Positions 45,764 to 54,699 of a stretch of DNA of 64,000 nucleotides are shown here, one piece after another. The notes beneath the pieces were generated by a model. That model had not been told where the DNA came from and did no database searches. It was given only the letters and a program-made list of their open reading frames with translations. Origin of the DNA: an uncultured Bacteroidota bacterium (GTDB lineage Bacteria > Bacteroidota > Bacteroidia > Chitinophagales > Chitinophagaceae). Within the stretch, counting starts at the first letter, position 1, and each line of letters opens with the position of its first letter. The DNA lies in assembly GCA_903882965.1 (NCBI GenBank), contig CAIRZD010000169.1, positions 1 to 64,000 on the forward strand. Reading direction: 5' to 3'. The translations under genes were made by a program, and so were the position numbers.

Positions 45764-46318
45764 TTACAGCAATTTTAGAGCACTTTTATGTGCTGCAACA
45801 ACAGGCCAAGAATCTCCATAGACTTTGCATGACATTATAGCACCATCAAATAACAAATAAAGGCCATCAGCTAAGCTTTCACCACTTTGCAATTCATGGT
45901 CTCCCATCGAATCAGATTTTAATATCTCGGCAAATAAAGCACGAAGCCCATTTTTTTGCTTTCGTATAACATCATAAACGCGAAGATTTTCAACAGGAAT
46001 CTCACCCGCAATATTTAAAAATTGACAGCCATGAAATCCTTTAGAATTGGTATTTAGGGATAAAAATTCAAAAATGGCAGATATTTTTTCCTTTGCCTCT
46101 ACTTTCGTTGATACTACATGCCTAAATCGGCTTATCGTTTGTTCAAACATAAACTCCAAGTATGCTATGAGCAAATCTTCTTTTGACTTGAAGTGCTCAT
46201 ATAAACTTGCCTTTGCCACACCAGCTTCCTCAATGATTTGATTGATACCAGTGGCATTATATCCCTGCTGATAAAACAGCCTGGAAGCAGTATCCAATAT
46301 TTTTTTTCTGGTATCCAT
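45764..46318 (-). CDS. TetR/AcrR family transcriptional regulator
   Basis: 184 residues. The N-terminal helix-turn-helix is MDTRKKILDTASRLFYQQGY then EEAGVAKASLYEHFKSKEDL. The C-terminal ligand domain resembles the YcdC/AcrR-like C-terminal domain (GFHGCQFLNIAGEI). It probably represses itself and the downstream SDR: an operator-like site covers the -33 region of its promoter and another lies before the SDR gene. Confidence 0.92.
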   Translation of the reverse strand: MDTRKKILDTASRLFYQQGYNATGINQIIEEAGVAKASLYEHFKSKEDLLIAYLEFMFEQTISRFRHVVSTKVEAKEKISAIFEFLSLNTNSKGFHGCQFLNIAGEIPVENLRVYDVIRKQKNGLRALFAEILKSDSMGDHELQSGESLADGLYLLFDGAIMSCKVYGDSWPVVAAHKSALKLL

Positions 46319-46333
46319 TTTCCTTAATTACAG

Positions 46334-46341
46334 CAAAGGTA
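46334..46341 (-). promoter_or_regulatory. -7 promoter motif of tetR (TACCTTTG)
   Basis: Exact TAnnTTTG on the minus strand, 15 nt before the tetR ATG. Operator-like site 2 lies 18-31 nt upstream, over the expected -33 position. Confidence 0.55.
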
Positions 46342-46358
46342 TAGGATTATTTTATAAA

Positions 46359-46372
46359 TCAGACCGTTCTGT
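46359..46372. promoter_or_regulatory. TetR-type operator-like site 2
   Basis: TCAGACCGTTCTGT, an imperfect palindrome (CAGA..TCTG arms), related to site 1. It sits over the tetR promoter and immediately before the ATG of a small divergent open frame. Confidence 0.5.
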
Positions 46373-46531
46373 ATGAATTTTTATTGTTTATACTTGTTTG
46401 GCCTTTTAGCCTGCTTTGCAGACGATAGTGAATACATCGAATTACTACAGCGAGCGATCAATGAAAATATGAAGCCCGCAGATATTAAAAAGGCAATAAA
46501 GAAATGGAAAGCTGATCACCACAGGGCATAA
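46373..46531 (+). CDS. Small open frame divergent from tetR, uncertain
   Basis: 52 residues: MNFYCLYLFGLLACFADDSE then YIELLQRAINENMKPADIKK and a Lys/Trp-rich end, AIKKWKADHHRA. The second half reads like a real amphipathic-helix domain; the first half could be a short hydrophobic leader or non-coding sequence. It could be the leftover 3' end of a larger gene. It is followed by a strong terminator, which argues that some plus-strand transcript ends here. Confidence 0.4.
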   Translation: MNFYCLYLFGLLACFADDSEYIELLQRAINENMKPADIKKAIKKWKADHHRA

Positions 46532-46540
46532 GCAAACCAC

Positions 46541-46589
46541 AAATCTCAAAAAAAATGCGGAGTATAGGCTCCGCATTTTTTTGAGATTT
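46541..46589. terminator. Long bidirectional terminator
   Basis: A long inverted repeat, AAATCTC + A-run + ATGCGGAG with CTCCGCAT + T-run + GAGATTT around a 6-base loop TATAGG. T-tracts occur on both strands. It serves the small plus-strand frame and the lipoprotein gene on the minus strand. Confidence 0.9.
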
Positions 46590-46599
46590 TCACTTGTTT

Positions 46600-47430
46600 T
46601 TAAAAAGGTTCCTTAATCGCACTTTGTGAATTCGGATTAAAGCCTGGAAGCTTAGATGACAAGGTTACACTAACTGCACTTTGCGTATTAACATTAAAAT
46701 CCTTGGTTAACCCCGGTGAAAATTCCACATTTATCATATTGTTTTGGAGATTGGCAACAATTATACCGTACAAGTTTTGGTTAGAATTGCTTGTAATGAA
46801 AATGGTACCGTTTGTTGCCTGCGCATTTTCAAGCATTGCAGCATCTATACCATTTGTTATCCCGTTCATATCTAATAAGATCGCAGCCGCATAAGCCGGT
46901 TGATTTATAACCACATTACTTGTCCATACCGTATTCAGCACTATGGGTTCGTTGATTATCACCTGTACAGGAATTGGCTGCGCCGGAACTGCGATATTGC
47001 CTGTAGGGGGTACGCCAAAAACGCCACTCAGAGATAACGAATTTGTTCCGTTCAGCGGATTTAACCCTACAGCTAGTGATACACCTAAGTAATTATTAAA
47101 AGGCACATTTACCGTACCCAAAACCGGGTTGCTGAATAGATCCCATGTTCCCGATCCTTTCCCTTCAAATGTTTCTTTTGATACCATATTGCCTTCCAGA
47201 TGAGAACCGTAAAAAAACAGGCCACTGCTTGTAATAGATCCCTTATCCCATTTTATCAAAGTTCCGGCAGGTGGCAGTAGTGTCCTTAATTGGTAAGTTA
47301 CATTAGCCGAACCATTTGTTGCAGCAGCGGTACCGGTTAAGCCACTTTCAAGGCTGTTTTCCTTATTACATCCCGTAATTAAGGCCGCACTTATTATGCC
47401 TGCTGCTATCATATATTTTATCGTTTTCAT
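46600..47430 (-). CDS. Lipoprotein, paralogue A
   Basis: 276 residues with a lipoprotein signal (ALITGC, lipobox Cys near residue 21). The mature part is beta-rich and Asn/Thr/Val-rich, without a catalytic motif. It is clearly related to the lipoprotein at 50576-51334: IKWDKGSI vs IQWNNGYV, IPVQVIINEP vs VPVQVIITGP, and NLYGIIVANLQNNMINVEF vs NLYQIILNNLQGNLMPVQF. I do not recognise the family. The two genes flank the BNR propeller gene. Confidence 0.8.
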   Translation of the reverse strand: MKTIKYMIAAGIISAALITGCNKENSLESGLTGTAAATNGSANVTYQLRTLLPPAGTLIKWDKGSITSSGLFFYGSHLEGNMVSKETFEGKGSGTWDLFSNPVLGTVNVPFNNYLGVSLAVGLNPLNGTNSLSLSGVFGVPPTGNIAVPAQPIPVQVIINEPIVLNTVWTSNVVINQPAYAAAILLDMNGITNGIDAAMLENAQATNGTIFITSNSNQNLYGIIVANLQNNMINVEFSPGLTKDFNVNTQSAVSVTLSSKLPGFNPNSQSAIKEPF

Positions 47431-47481
47431 GATCTGTCTTTTTAAAGGTTAACTTATTTCTGAATTATTCATCTTCCGCAT

Positions 47482-47489
47482 TAGCTTTG
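47482..47489 (+). promoter_or_regulatory. -7 promoter motif of BNR gene (TAGCTTTG)
   Basis: Exact TAnnTTTG on the plus strand, upstream of the propeller gene. The same octamer precedes the secreted-protein gene at 51562. Confidence 0.5.
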
Positions 47490-47563
47490 CTGATAATGAT
47501 TAAAAATTGATGCCTTCCTGTGTCAACGGATTGCTAAAATTGTATTGCTTTTCTCAGAAAAAA

Positions 47564-50500
47564 ATGACCATGACTGCTCGTAAAAAATATTTCTTTCTCT
47601 TGTGCCTCGCACTAATATCAACAGGCACATTTGTATATGCTCAAAGCACTGATCCATCATTATTTAGCTTCCTTCGCTGGCGCATGATCGGCCCCTATCG
47701 GGGTGGCCGCACAGTGGGTTCGTCTGGCGATTTACAACACCCTAATATCTTTTATATCGGGGTCAACAACGGTGGTGTATGGAAAACCACCGATTTCGGC
47801 CGCACATGGCAACCCATTTTTGATGATCAACCTACTGGGTCTATAGGTGATGTAGCAGTGGCACCATCAAACCCAAACACAATTTATGTAGCAAGTGGGG
47901 AAGGATTGCAACGTCCTGATCTTTCGGTGGGTAATGGAATGTACAAATCACTTGATGCCGGCAAAACATGGCAGCACATCGGTTTATCAGAAGGCCTGCA
48001 AATAGGCGGCATTTCCGTTGACCCGCAAAATGAGAACCGGGTATTTGCCGCAGTCCTCGGCCATCCATACGGTCCCAATAAAGAGCGCGGTGTTTATCGT
48101 ACCACAGATGGTGGAAACAACTGGAAACAGGTTTTATACATTGATGAAAACACAGGTGCAGTACAGGTTACCATTGATCCAACCGATCCCAATATTGTTT
48201 ATGCCGACATGTTTGCGGGCAGATTAGCACCCTGGGAAAATGGCATGTGGGCAGGCCCGAATAGCGGTTTATATAAATCCACAGATGGCGGCAACACCTG
48301 GAAACAACTGACCACCGGCTTGCCAACTCCTGCCGATGGTCTCGACCGTATCGGCTTTTGTATAGCACCTTCTGATCACAACCGGCTCTATGCAGTAGTA
48401 AGTGCAAAAGAAAGATCAGGTGGTTTTTATCGCAGCAATGATGGCGGCCAATCATGGACAAGACTAAGCGGTGATATGCGCCTTTGGGATCGTGGCACCG
48501 ACTTTGCCGAAGTGAAAGTAGATCCTAAAAATGCAGATATCGTTTATGACGCAAATGTAGTAGTATGGAAATCTGTTGATGGCGGCACCACATGGAGCGG
48601 CTGGAAGGGCGCACCCGGTGGCGACGACTACCACAGGCTATGGATCAACCCGCAAAACCCCGATATTATTTTATTGTCCAGCGATCAGGGTTCAGGCATT
48701 ACGGTCAATGGTGGCACCACATGGAGCTCCTGGTACAACCAGCCCACTGCGCAACTCTATCACGTAAGTGCCGACAATGCTTTCCCCTACAATGTATACA
48801 GCGGCCAGCAGGAAAGTGGATCCGTTTGCATCTCTTCCCGCGGCAATGATGGTGCTATCACTTTCCGCGACTGGCATCCGGTATCTGCCTCCGAATATGG
48901 CTATGTCGTAGCAGATCCGCTCAACCCCAATATTGTTTATGGTGGAAACATAAGCAGGTATGATAAACGCACAGGCCAGGTACAGGATATTACACCTGCC
49001 GCCAAACACCGCCACCTGCGCACTGCCCCCGTTGTTTTTTCTCCCATCGATAATAAGACCCTCTTTTTTGCAGGCAATCTTTTATTCAAAACACATGATG
49101 GCGGTAATTCCTGGCAAACCATCAGCCCCGATCTTACACGCACCACTTATGATGTCGATCCATGCATCGGTATATACCGCACAGACTCAATGGGCCGCAT
49201 GCCACAACGCGGCGTTATCTATACTATTGCATTATCCCCACTCGATAGCAATATTATATGGGCGGGCACTGACGATGGCCTCATACACGTAACTCATAAT
49301 AGCGGAAAAAGCTGGGAAAATGTCACCCCACCTTCACTAAATTCATGGAGCAAAATATCCCTCATGGATGCAAGCCATACCGATAAAAACACAGCCTATG
49401 CCGCCGTCAACCGTATCCGGCTTGATGATCTGCACCCGCATATTTTTCGTACCCATGATGGCGGAAAAACATGGCAGGAAATTGTAAATGGCCTGCCAAA
49501 CGATCCCATCAATGTGGTGAAAGAAGACCCCATCTGTAAAGGCCTTTTATTTGCCGGTTCGGAGCGTGCGGTCTATGTGTCTTTTGATGACGGCGAAAAC
49601 TGGCAACCCTTAAGAATGAACATGCCCGCCACTTCCATACGTGACCTCGTGATAAAGGATAATGACTTGGTAGTAGCTACGCATGGCCGTTCTTTCTGGA
49701 TCATGGATGATATTACTTCACTCCGGCAAATTGCTACAGAAAATGCACAACAAAACGTAATGCTCTACAAGCCCGCAAATGCATACCGCGTCCGCTGGAA
49801 TATGTACCCCGATACCCCAATGCCTGCAGACGAGCCGGTTGGCGAAAACCCACCCGATGGCGCAATCATAGAATACTATCTCAAAGAAAAAACTACAGAA
49901 ATAGCACTCGATATCACTAATGAAAAAGGAGAAGTTATCCGTCACTATAGTTCAAAAGATACATTATACACCATTCCAAATGTAAATATCCCTTTGTACT
50001 GGATACGCCCGCAGCAAATACCTTCCGCCGCCGCAGGTGCCCACCGTTTCTTATGGGATATGCATTACCAGCCGTTAAATGAACCTCCCGCTTACCCTAT
50101 ATCTGCGGTGTACCAGAATACTGCCCCCGAACCAACCTCACCATCGGTTATGCCCGGTAAGTATACCGCTAAATTATCCGTCAATGGAAAAGTATATTCA
50201 GAAACCTTTTCAGTACTATTGGACCCCCGTGTTAAAACAAGCCACCACGACCTGCAATTACAGCACGATCTTTCTTATCAATGTTATACAGACATTATAA
50301 CTTCTAAGCAACTCAGGTCTGCGATAAAAAATGGTCCGCAGGAAGCTCAGAAAAAACAACTTGAAGACATTTCCACAATTGAAAGAACTTTAAAAACAGT
50401 ACTTAATAAATTACAACAGGCTGATGAAACCCCGTTGCCCGAATGGATAACCACAATAAATGATGCGCACAGTAAACTGGAGAAAATGCATCTTAAATAA
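47564..50500 (+). CDS. Secreted BNR/sortilin-type beta-propeller protein
   Basis: 978 residues from ATG 47564 (a longer start at 47510 is possible). A signal peptide, KYFFLLCLALISTG then TFVYAQ, precedes a long propeller region. At least eleven Asp-box motifs of the S/T-x-D-x-G-x-T/S-W type can be counted (DAGKTW, DGGNTW, DGGQSW, DGGTTW and DGGKTW among them) between about residues 50 and 730. The last ~250 residues are a beta-rich domain followed by a helical tail. This plan is shared by VPS10/sortilin-like and plant photosystem-assembly-like bacterial propellers; it may bind proteins or glycans. No catalytic residue can be named. Confidence 0.85.
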   Translation: MTMTARKKYFFLLCLALISTGTFVYAQSTDPSLFSFLRWRMIGPYRGGRTVGSSGDLQHPNIFYIGVNNGGVWKTTDFGRTWQPIFDDQPTGSIGDVAVAPSNPNTIYVASGEGLQRPDLSVGNGMYKSLDAGKTWQHIGLSEGLQIGGISVDPQNENRVFAAVLGHPYGPNKERGVYRTTDGGNNWKQVLYIDENTGAVQVTIDPTDPNIVYADMFAGRLAPWENGMWAGPNSGLYKSTDGGNTWKQLTTGLPTPADGLDRIGFCIAPSDHNRLYAVVSAKERSGGFYRSNDGGQSWTRLSGDMRLWDRGTDFAEVKVDPKNADIVYDANVVVWKSVDGGTTWSGWKGAPGGDDYHRLWINPQNPDIILLSSDQGSGITVNGGTTWSSWYNQPTAQLYHVSADNAFPYNVYSGQQESGSVCISSRGNDGAITFRDWHPVSASEYGYVVADPLNPNIVYGGNISRYDKRTGQVQDITPAAKHRHLRTAPVVFSPIDNKTLFFAGNLLFKTHDGGNSWQTISPDLTRTTYDVDPCIGIYRTDSMGRMPQRGVIYTIALSPLDSNIIWAGTDDGLIHVTHNSGKSWENVTPPSLNSWSKISLMDASHTDKNTAYAAVNRIRLDDLHPHIFRTHDGGKTWQEIVNGLPNDPINVVKEDPICKGLLFAGSERAVYVSFDDGENWQPLRMNMPATSIRDLVIKDNDLVVATHGRSFWIMDDITSLRQIATENAQQNVMLYKPANAYRVRWNMYPDTPMPADEPVGENPPDGAIIEYYLKEKTTEIALDITNEKGEVIRHYSSKDTLYTIPNVNIPLYWIRPQQIPSAAAGAHRFLWDMHYQPLNEPPAYPISAVYQNTAPEPTSPSVMPGKYTAKLSVNGKVYSETFSVLLDPRVKTSHHDLQLQHDLSYQCYTDIITSKQLRSAIKNGPQEAQKKQLEDISTIERTLKTVLNKLQQADETPLPEWITTINDAHSKLEKMHLK

Positions 50501-50525
50501 TAATGCTACCATAAAATTTATACTC

Positions 50526-50564
50526 AAAAAAAAACCGCAGGGCAACAGCCCTGCGGTTTTTTTT
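50526..50564. terminator. Bidirectional intrinsic terminator
   Basis: A 10-bp stem ACCGCAGGGC / GCCCTGCGGT with loop AACA, flanked by an A-run and a T-run. It separates the BNR gene (plus) from lipoprotein paralogue B (minus). Confidence 0.93.
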
Positions 50565-50575
50565 ACCCACTTGCA

Positions 50576-51334
50576 CTATAAAGCAGCTGAATTAGAGGTA
50601 ACCATATTTTGCGGCACAAATTGCACCGGCATGAGGTTACCCTGAAGGTTATTGAGTATTATCTGGTAAAGGTTTGCGTTAGAGGTACCCGAAATTATTA
50701 TAGTGCCACCTGTTCTTGCTGCACCACTCAGCATACCGGCATTTATGCCATTTATCAGTTGGTCTGTGCTCAGTATAATTGATGCTTCCCAGTAATTCAT
50801 GGTATACGTTGTTATATTACTTACATAAGCCGTATTCAATTGTGCAGGCCCTGTAATGATCACCTGCACGGGTACATTGGGAACCGCTATAGCTCCACTC
50901 ATTGGTATGTATGTCCCGTTAAGCAGCAATGAATTATTTGTGCGCGTTGTGCCTAAACTTATTGTAAATGATCCATTATTACAGGTCAGCTGCGGCACAT
51001 ATACATTACCCAGTACTTGTGTCTCAGCCAGTGCTGTTACTGCTCCTATTTTTGTACCATAACTCATGCGGGTCATTTTCTCACCATTATTATAGTCCGC
51101 ATTAAAAACAATTTCGTTCGCATTTACATACCCGTTATTCCACTGTATAAGCGATCCACCATTCGAGGGTTGTATAGATAATTTATAATTGATGGCCGCA
51201 GGGTATGCAGCGCTGCCGTTGGTATAAATAACTTCGCTACTCACACTTTGAGGATTATTATTGTTGTCTTTTTTACAGCCTGCAAATATTGCAACGCTCA
51301 AAAGCAACCCGGTTAAAATATTTATCTGTTTCAT
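50576..51334 (-). CDS. Lipoprotein, paralogue B
   Basis: 252 residues with a lipoprotein signal (VAIFAGC, Cys near residue 19) followed by KKDNNNNP. Beta-rich. Related to paralogue A on the other side of the propeller gene, with the same order of blocks but many substitutions, so the duplication is old. Both are transcribed towards the left from positions on either side of the propeller gene. Unrecognised family; probably anchored in the outer membrane or periplasmic face. Confidence 0.8.
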   Translation of the reverse strand: MKQINILTGLLLSVAIFAGCKKDNNNNPQSVSSEVIYTNGSAAYPAAINYKLSIQPSNGGSLIQWNNGYVNANEIVFNADYNNGEKMTRMSYGTKIGAVTALAETQVLGNVYVPQLTCNNGSFTISLGTTRTNNSLLLNGTYIPMSGAIAVPNVPVQVIITGPAQLNTAYVSNITTYTMNYWEASIILSTDQLINGINAGMLSGAARTGGTIIISGTSNANLYQIILNNLQGNLMPVQFVPQNMVTSNSAAL

Positions 51335-51519
51335 AAAAATAGTTTTTAGTCTCTACTCACCATTAGGGTACAAAACCCGTTCCATCAGGTTTATCCGGAA
51401 ATGTTATTAATTAGTCTGGGCGCTGATTTTGCTACTATTTGGAAAAAACAACTTTTATCTGAATATATATTATTCATAAATTTATTTGTTAATGATTGAT
51501 TAATGCATGGATATTTATT

Positions 51520-51527
51520 TAGCTTTG
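51520..51527 (+). promoter_or_regulatory. -7 promoter motif (TAGCTTTG)
   Basis: Exact TAnnTTTG with TTG at 51496-51498 about 21 nt upstream, which fits the -33 spacing. It ends 34 nt before the ATG at 51562. Confidence 0.55.
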
Positions 51528-51561
51528 CTAACTGTTTGTTAATGAAAACAAAAACTAATCT

Positions 51562-51987
51562 ATGAGAAAAATATTTTTACTACTTATATTCCTGTTTACT
51601 GCATCCGCCTCTTTTGCCCAGTCCAACCCCAGGCAGTATCTCGCTAACGAGATCAATGAACTACTGTTCTCAAATGTTGATTCAAACTTAAACGAGATAC
51701 TCAATATAGATAAGCAAGGCACATTGAACATTATGTATAAAACCATTGATGAAAATGTAGATTTTAATATCCTCGACATTTCAAATATCGAACTGAAAGA
51801 CCCGGAAGATAAAAGTCCATACCTCACACTTGTTTTTCATTGCCATCATTGTATGCACCTTACTTCTCCCTGGGACGACAGACGGGCGAAATTTGAAAAC
51901 AGCAACTTCACCCTGCCTGTTAAGTATAAGGCACTGGGGATGAAACTCATCTCCAAAATTGATAAACTAAAAGGGCAGATCAGGTAA
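51562..51987 (+). CDS. Small secreted protein with C-x-x-C, tandem paralogue 1
   Basis: 141 residues with a signal peptide ending ASFAQ. A helix follows (QYLANEINELLFSNVDSN), then a conserved core NIDKQGTLNIMY and VDFNILDISNIEL, then HCHHCMHLTSPWDDR with a C-x-x-C pair, and a basic helix at the end. The next gene encodes a close relative. No known family was recognised; the Cys/His cluster could bind metal or form a disulfide. Confidence 0.7.
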   Translation: MRKIFLLLIFLFTASASFAQSNPRQYLANEINELLFSNVDSNLNEILNIDKQGTLNIMYKTIDENVDFNILDISNIELKDPEDKSPYLTLVFHCHHCMHLTSPWDDRRAKFENSNFTLPVKYKALGMKLISKIDKLKGQIR

Positions 51988-52083
51988 GTGAATACCTGGA
52001 TAACCACCCGGTAAAAACAATTCCAAATCATAGCTAAGATATTTGGTTTAATTTCGCTAACAAGCCAATGATTGCCAAAGCCT

Positions 52084-52515
52084 ATGAAAAAAATAGTTAT
52101 CCTTACGGCATTTCTCTTCTGCTCAGCTGCTTCTTTTTGCCAAACCAATAATGTCAGGCAAAACCTTGCAAAACAAATAAATGCCCTGTTTTTGTCTTGC
52201 GTTGATTCCACCCTCAATGAGGTCATTAATATAGATAAGCTCGGCACCATCAATATCATGTATAAAGACAGGAACGAGAGTATTGATTTTAATATCCTTG
52301 ATGTTTCTGACATCGAATTGTTAGATGAAAAAAACGAAACACCACCTGTACTCAATATATTTTTTAAGTGCAAACACTGCATACATTTCACCACCCCCTA
52401 CCCCAATCGGAAATCAGGTTTTGATAACAGCACACTCACACTGCCAGTAATGTATAAATCACTTGCCCTCAAACTCGTCACCAAGCTCGAAGAACTACAA
52501 AAAGAAAATAGGTAA
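52084..52515 (+). CDS. Small secreted protein with C-x-x-C, tandem paralogue 2
   Basis: 143 residues from ATG 52084, signal peptide ending ASFCQ. It repeats the plan of the previous gene: NIDKLGTINIMYKDRNES, DFNILDVSDIEL, then KCKHCIHFTTPYPNR with C-x-x-C, and a final helix KLVTKLEELQ. The shared blocks show tandem duplication. Both lie on the same strand as the sheath gene 231 nt further on. Confidence 0.7.
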   Translation: MKKIVILTAFLFCSAASFCQTNNVRQNLAKQINALFLSCVDSTLNEVINIDKLGTINIMYKDRNESIDFNILDVSDIELLDEKNETPPVLNIFFKCKHCIHFTTPYPNRKSGFDNSTLTLPVMYKSLALKLVTKLEELQKENR

Positions 52516-52746
52516 CTGCTAATTTTTTTTTGCTTTCGGCTATTTGCAGCCATTTGTATCTGTGACTCCGATCCCAAGGTTATATTCCAGAGACACAATT
52601 CTACAAAAAAGGATTTCTAATCGAAGTTGGCGGAAATGCATTGATCCGGTGGACAATTGAGCATATCAATAATATATGCTTACATTTATTTTTTCATTGC
52701 ATTTAATTGATATTAATCAGGTAAAAAACCGTTTAAGACAAAACCT

Positions 52747-54279
52747 ATGATGAACTTCAAAAACCCCCAAACCCCGGGAGTATATATCCAGGAGTTAAAT
52801 GCCTTCCCTAATTCAATAGTCGAGGTTGCAACCGCCATACCTGCATTTATAGGATATACACAGCGCGCTGATTATAACGGACAATCTCTGAAAGGAACTG
52901 CCGTTAAAGTCACTTCACTGAATGATTTTACAACTTATTTTGGCGGTGGCCTCGGTTCAAAACTGCAATTTACGTTAAGTGCTGCTTCCTCTGATTTGCC
53001 GAATGTACATGATCCATTAAAACCAATTTTAACACTGAATAAAATACAATACCAACTTGCAATTTCTTCCACCACTTATTACCTATACAACAGTATCCGT
53101 CTGTTTTACCAAAATGGCGGTGGCACATGCTATATTATTCCTCTAGGTCTGTATAGTGGCGGTGCAATTGCTCTTGCGGATTTCCAAAGCGGCCTCTCCA
53201 CACTTGATAACGAGCAAGATCCTACTATCATAGTTTTCCCGGATGGTCTGTCGTTAAGCAAAAGCGATTATGCAAGTCTTATGCAAGCGGCCATAAAAAA
53301 TGCATCGTCTGCTCAAAATAAAGTAGCCATATTTGATGTATGGGGTGGCGCTGTTGCCGATCCTAATCTTTGCCAGCCTATTATAGATAATTTCAGGAAC
53401 GATGTAGGTGCAGATAATCTCAATTACGGAGCTGCTTATTTCCCCTGGCTGCAAACAAGCATAATTCAGAATGGCGAAGTAACATTCGCAAATTTCGGAA
53501 CACTGACAAATTATCTTGAAACTGACTTCCCTGATACAATAACTACTGACCTGATTGCACCTGCGAATGTGGCGGTTGCAGCCGACCCTTATATGACGGA
53601 TACAAAGACACAGCTTGCTGTTACATTGGCTCATAATGCAATGATGTCTGCAAGCCGTAATTATAAAAATCTTATTCTATGGGCATCAAATATTGCAAAT
53701 GTTTTGCCTGCATCACCGGCAATGGCAGGGATATATACATACGTGGATAGCATGTTGGGCGTATGGAAAGCGCCTGCAAATGTCAGCTTGACGGCAGTAG
53801 TCGCACCCACTATTAACCTAAACGATACACAGCAGGGAGACTTCAATGTAGATGCTGTATCGGGCAAATCTATAAATGTGATCAGGTCTTTTACCGGTCA
53901 GGGTGTATTAGTATGGGGCGCAAGAACGCTCGATGGCAATAGTCAGGACTGGCGCTACATCAATGTTCGCCGAACCATGATCATGATAGAGCAATCAGTA
54001 AAGCTCGCGGCAAGAGCATATGTATTTGAACCAAATACAGCCAATACCTGGGCTTCAGTAAAAAGTATGATCGGTAATTTTCTCAATGGCCTCTGGAAAC
54101 AAGGAGCTTTCGCAGGCGCGAAACCAGAAGACGCGTATAGCATCGCGGTAGGCTTGGGTAGTACAATGACAGGAGATGATATATTGAACGGAAAAATGAA
54201 TATTACAGTACTCGTCGCTGTTTCTCATCCCGCTGAATTTATTATGATCACTTTCCAACAGCAAATGCAAAAATCATAG
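52747..54279 (+). CDS. Contractile tail sheath protein (phage/eCIS type), isolated
   Basis: 510 residues. The N-terminus, TPGVYIQELNAFPNSIVEVA then TAIPAFIGYTQRA, and the C-terminal half ending GAKPEDAYSIAVGLGSTM and HPAEFIMITFQQQMQ are typical of contractile sheath proteins, closest by eye to extracellular injection systems (Afp/PVC/MAC type). Sheaths surround an inner tube and contract to drive it through a membrane. No tube, baseplate, spike, ATPase or cap gene is present here; the neighbours are two secreted paralogues and the UbiD-type gene. The start could also be the ATG at 52750. Confidence 0.9.
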   Translation: MMNFKNPQTPGVYIQELNAFPNSIVEVATAIPAFIGYTQRADYNGQSLKGTAVKVTSLNDFTTYFGGGLGSKLQFTLSAASSDLPNVHDPLKPILTLNKIQYQLAISSTTYYLYNSIRLFYQNGGGTCYIIPLGLYSGGAIALADFQSGLSTLDNEQDPTIIVFPDGLSLSKSDYASLMQAAIKNASSAQNKVAIFDVWGGAVADPNLCQPIIDNFRNDVGADNLNYGAAYFPWLQTSIIQNGEVTFANFGTLTNYLETDFPDTITTDLIAPANVAVAADPYMTDTKTQLAVTLAHNAMMSASRNYKNLILWASNIANVLPASPAMAGIYTYVDSMLGVWKAPANVSLTAVVAPTINLNDTQQGDFNVDAVSGKSINVIRSFTGQGVLVWGARTLDGNSQDWRYINVRRTMIMIEQSVKLAARAYVFEPNTANTWASVKSMIGNFLNGLWKQGAFAGAKPEDAYSIAVGLGSTMTGDDILNGKMNITVLVAVSHPAEFIMITFQQQMQKS

Positions 54280-54699
54280 TTATTATTGATCACAGTTTTA
54301 TAAAATAACCCACTGGTCCAAGGGTCTCCCTTGGTCCCCAAATTCCGCAAGCATCCTGCTTGCCACTAACTACATCGCGCAGTAAACGCTAAAAAGGTAT
54401 ATACACTTCCCCTCCATTACCCCCTCATCCCGCTAACTTTATTCCTTAAATACAATAAATGCAAAATCAGCCATACTACATCCCCAACGCTCATTCGACC
54501 TCACCCTCTCTACAGCCTGCCCTGAGCGAAGCCGAAGGGGAGAGGGAAGGGGTGAGGCCCTTATACATTTACACAATCACAATTAATAAAAAAAACATTT
54601 TAATATCCACATAATATCGACACCAGATTTTTTAAACAAACAATATATGAAGAAAAACAACCACCATAAATGCTACGCAGCTCAAAATATATTCCCAAG

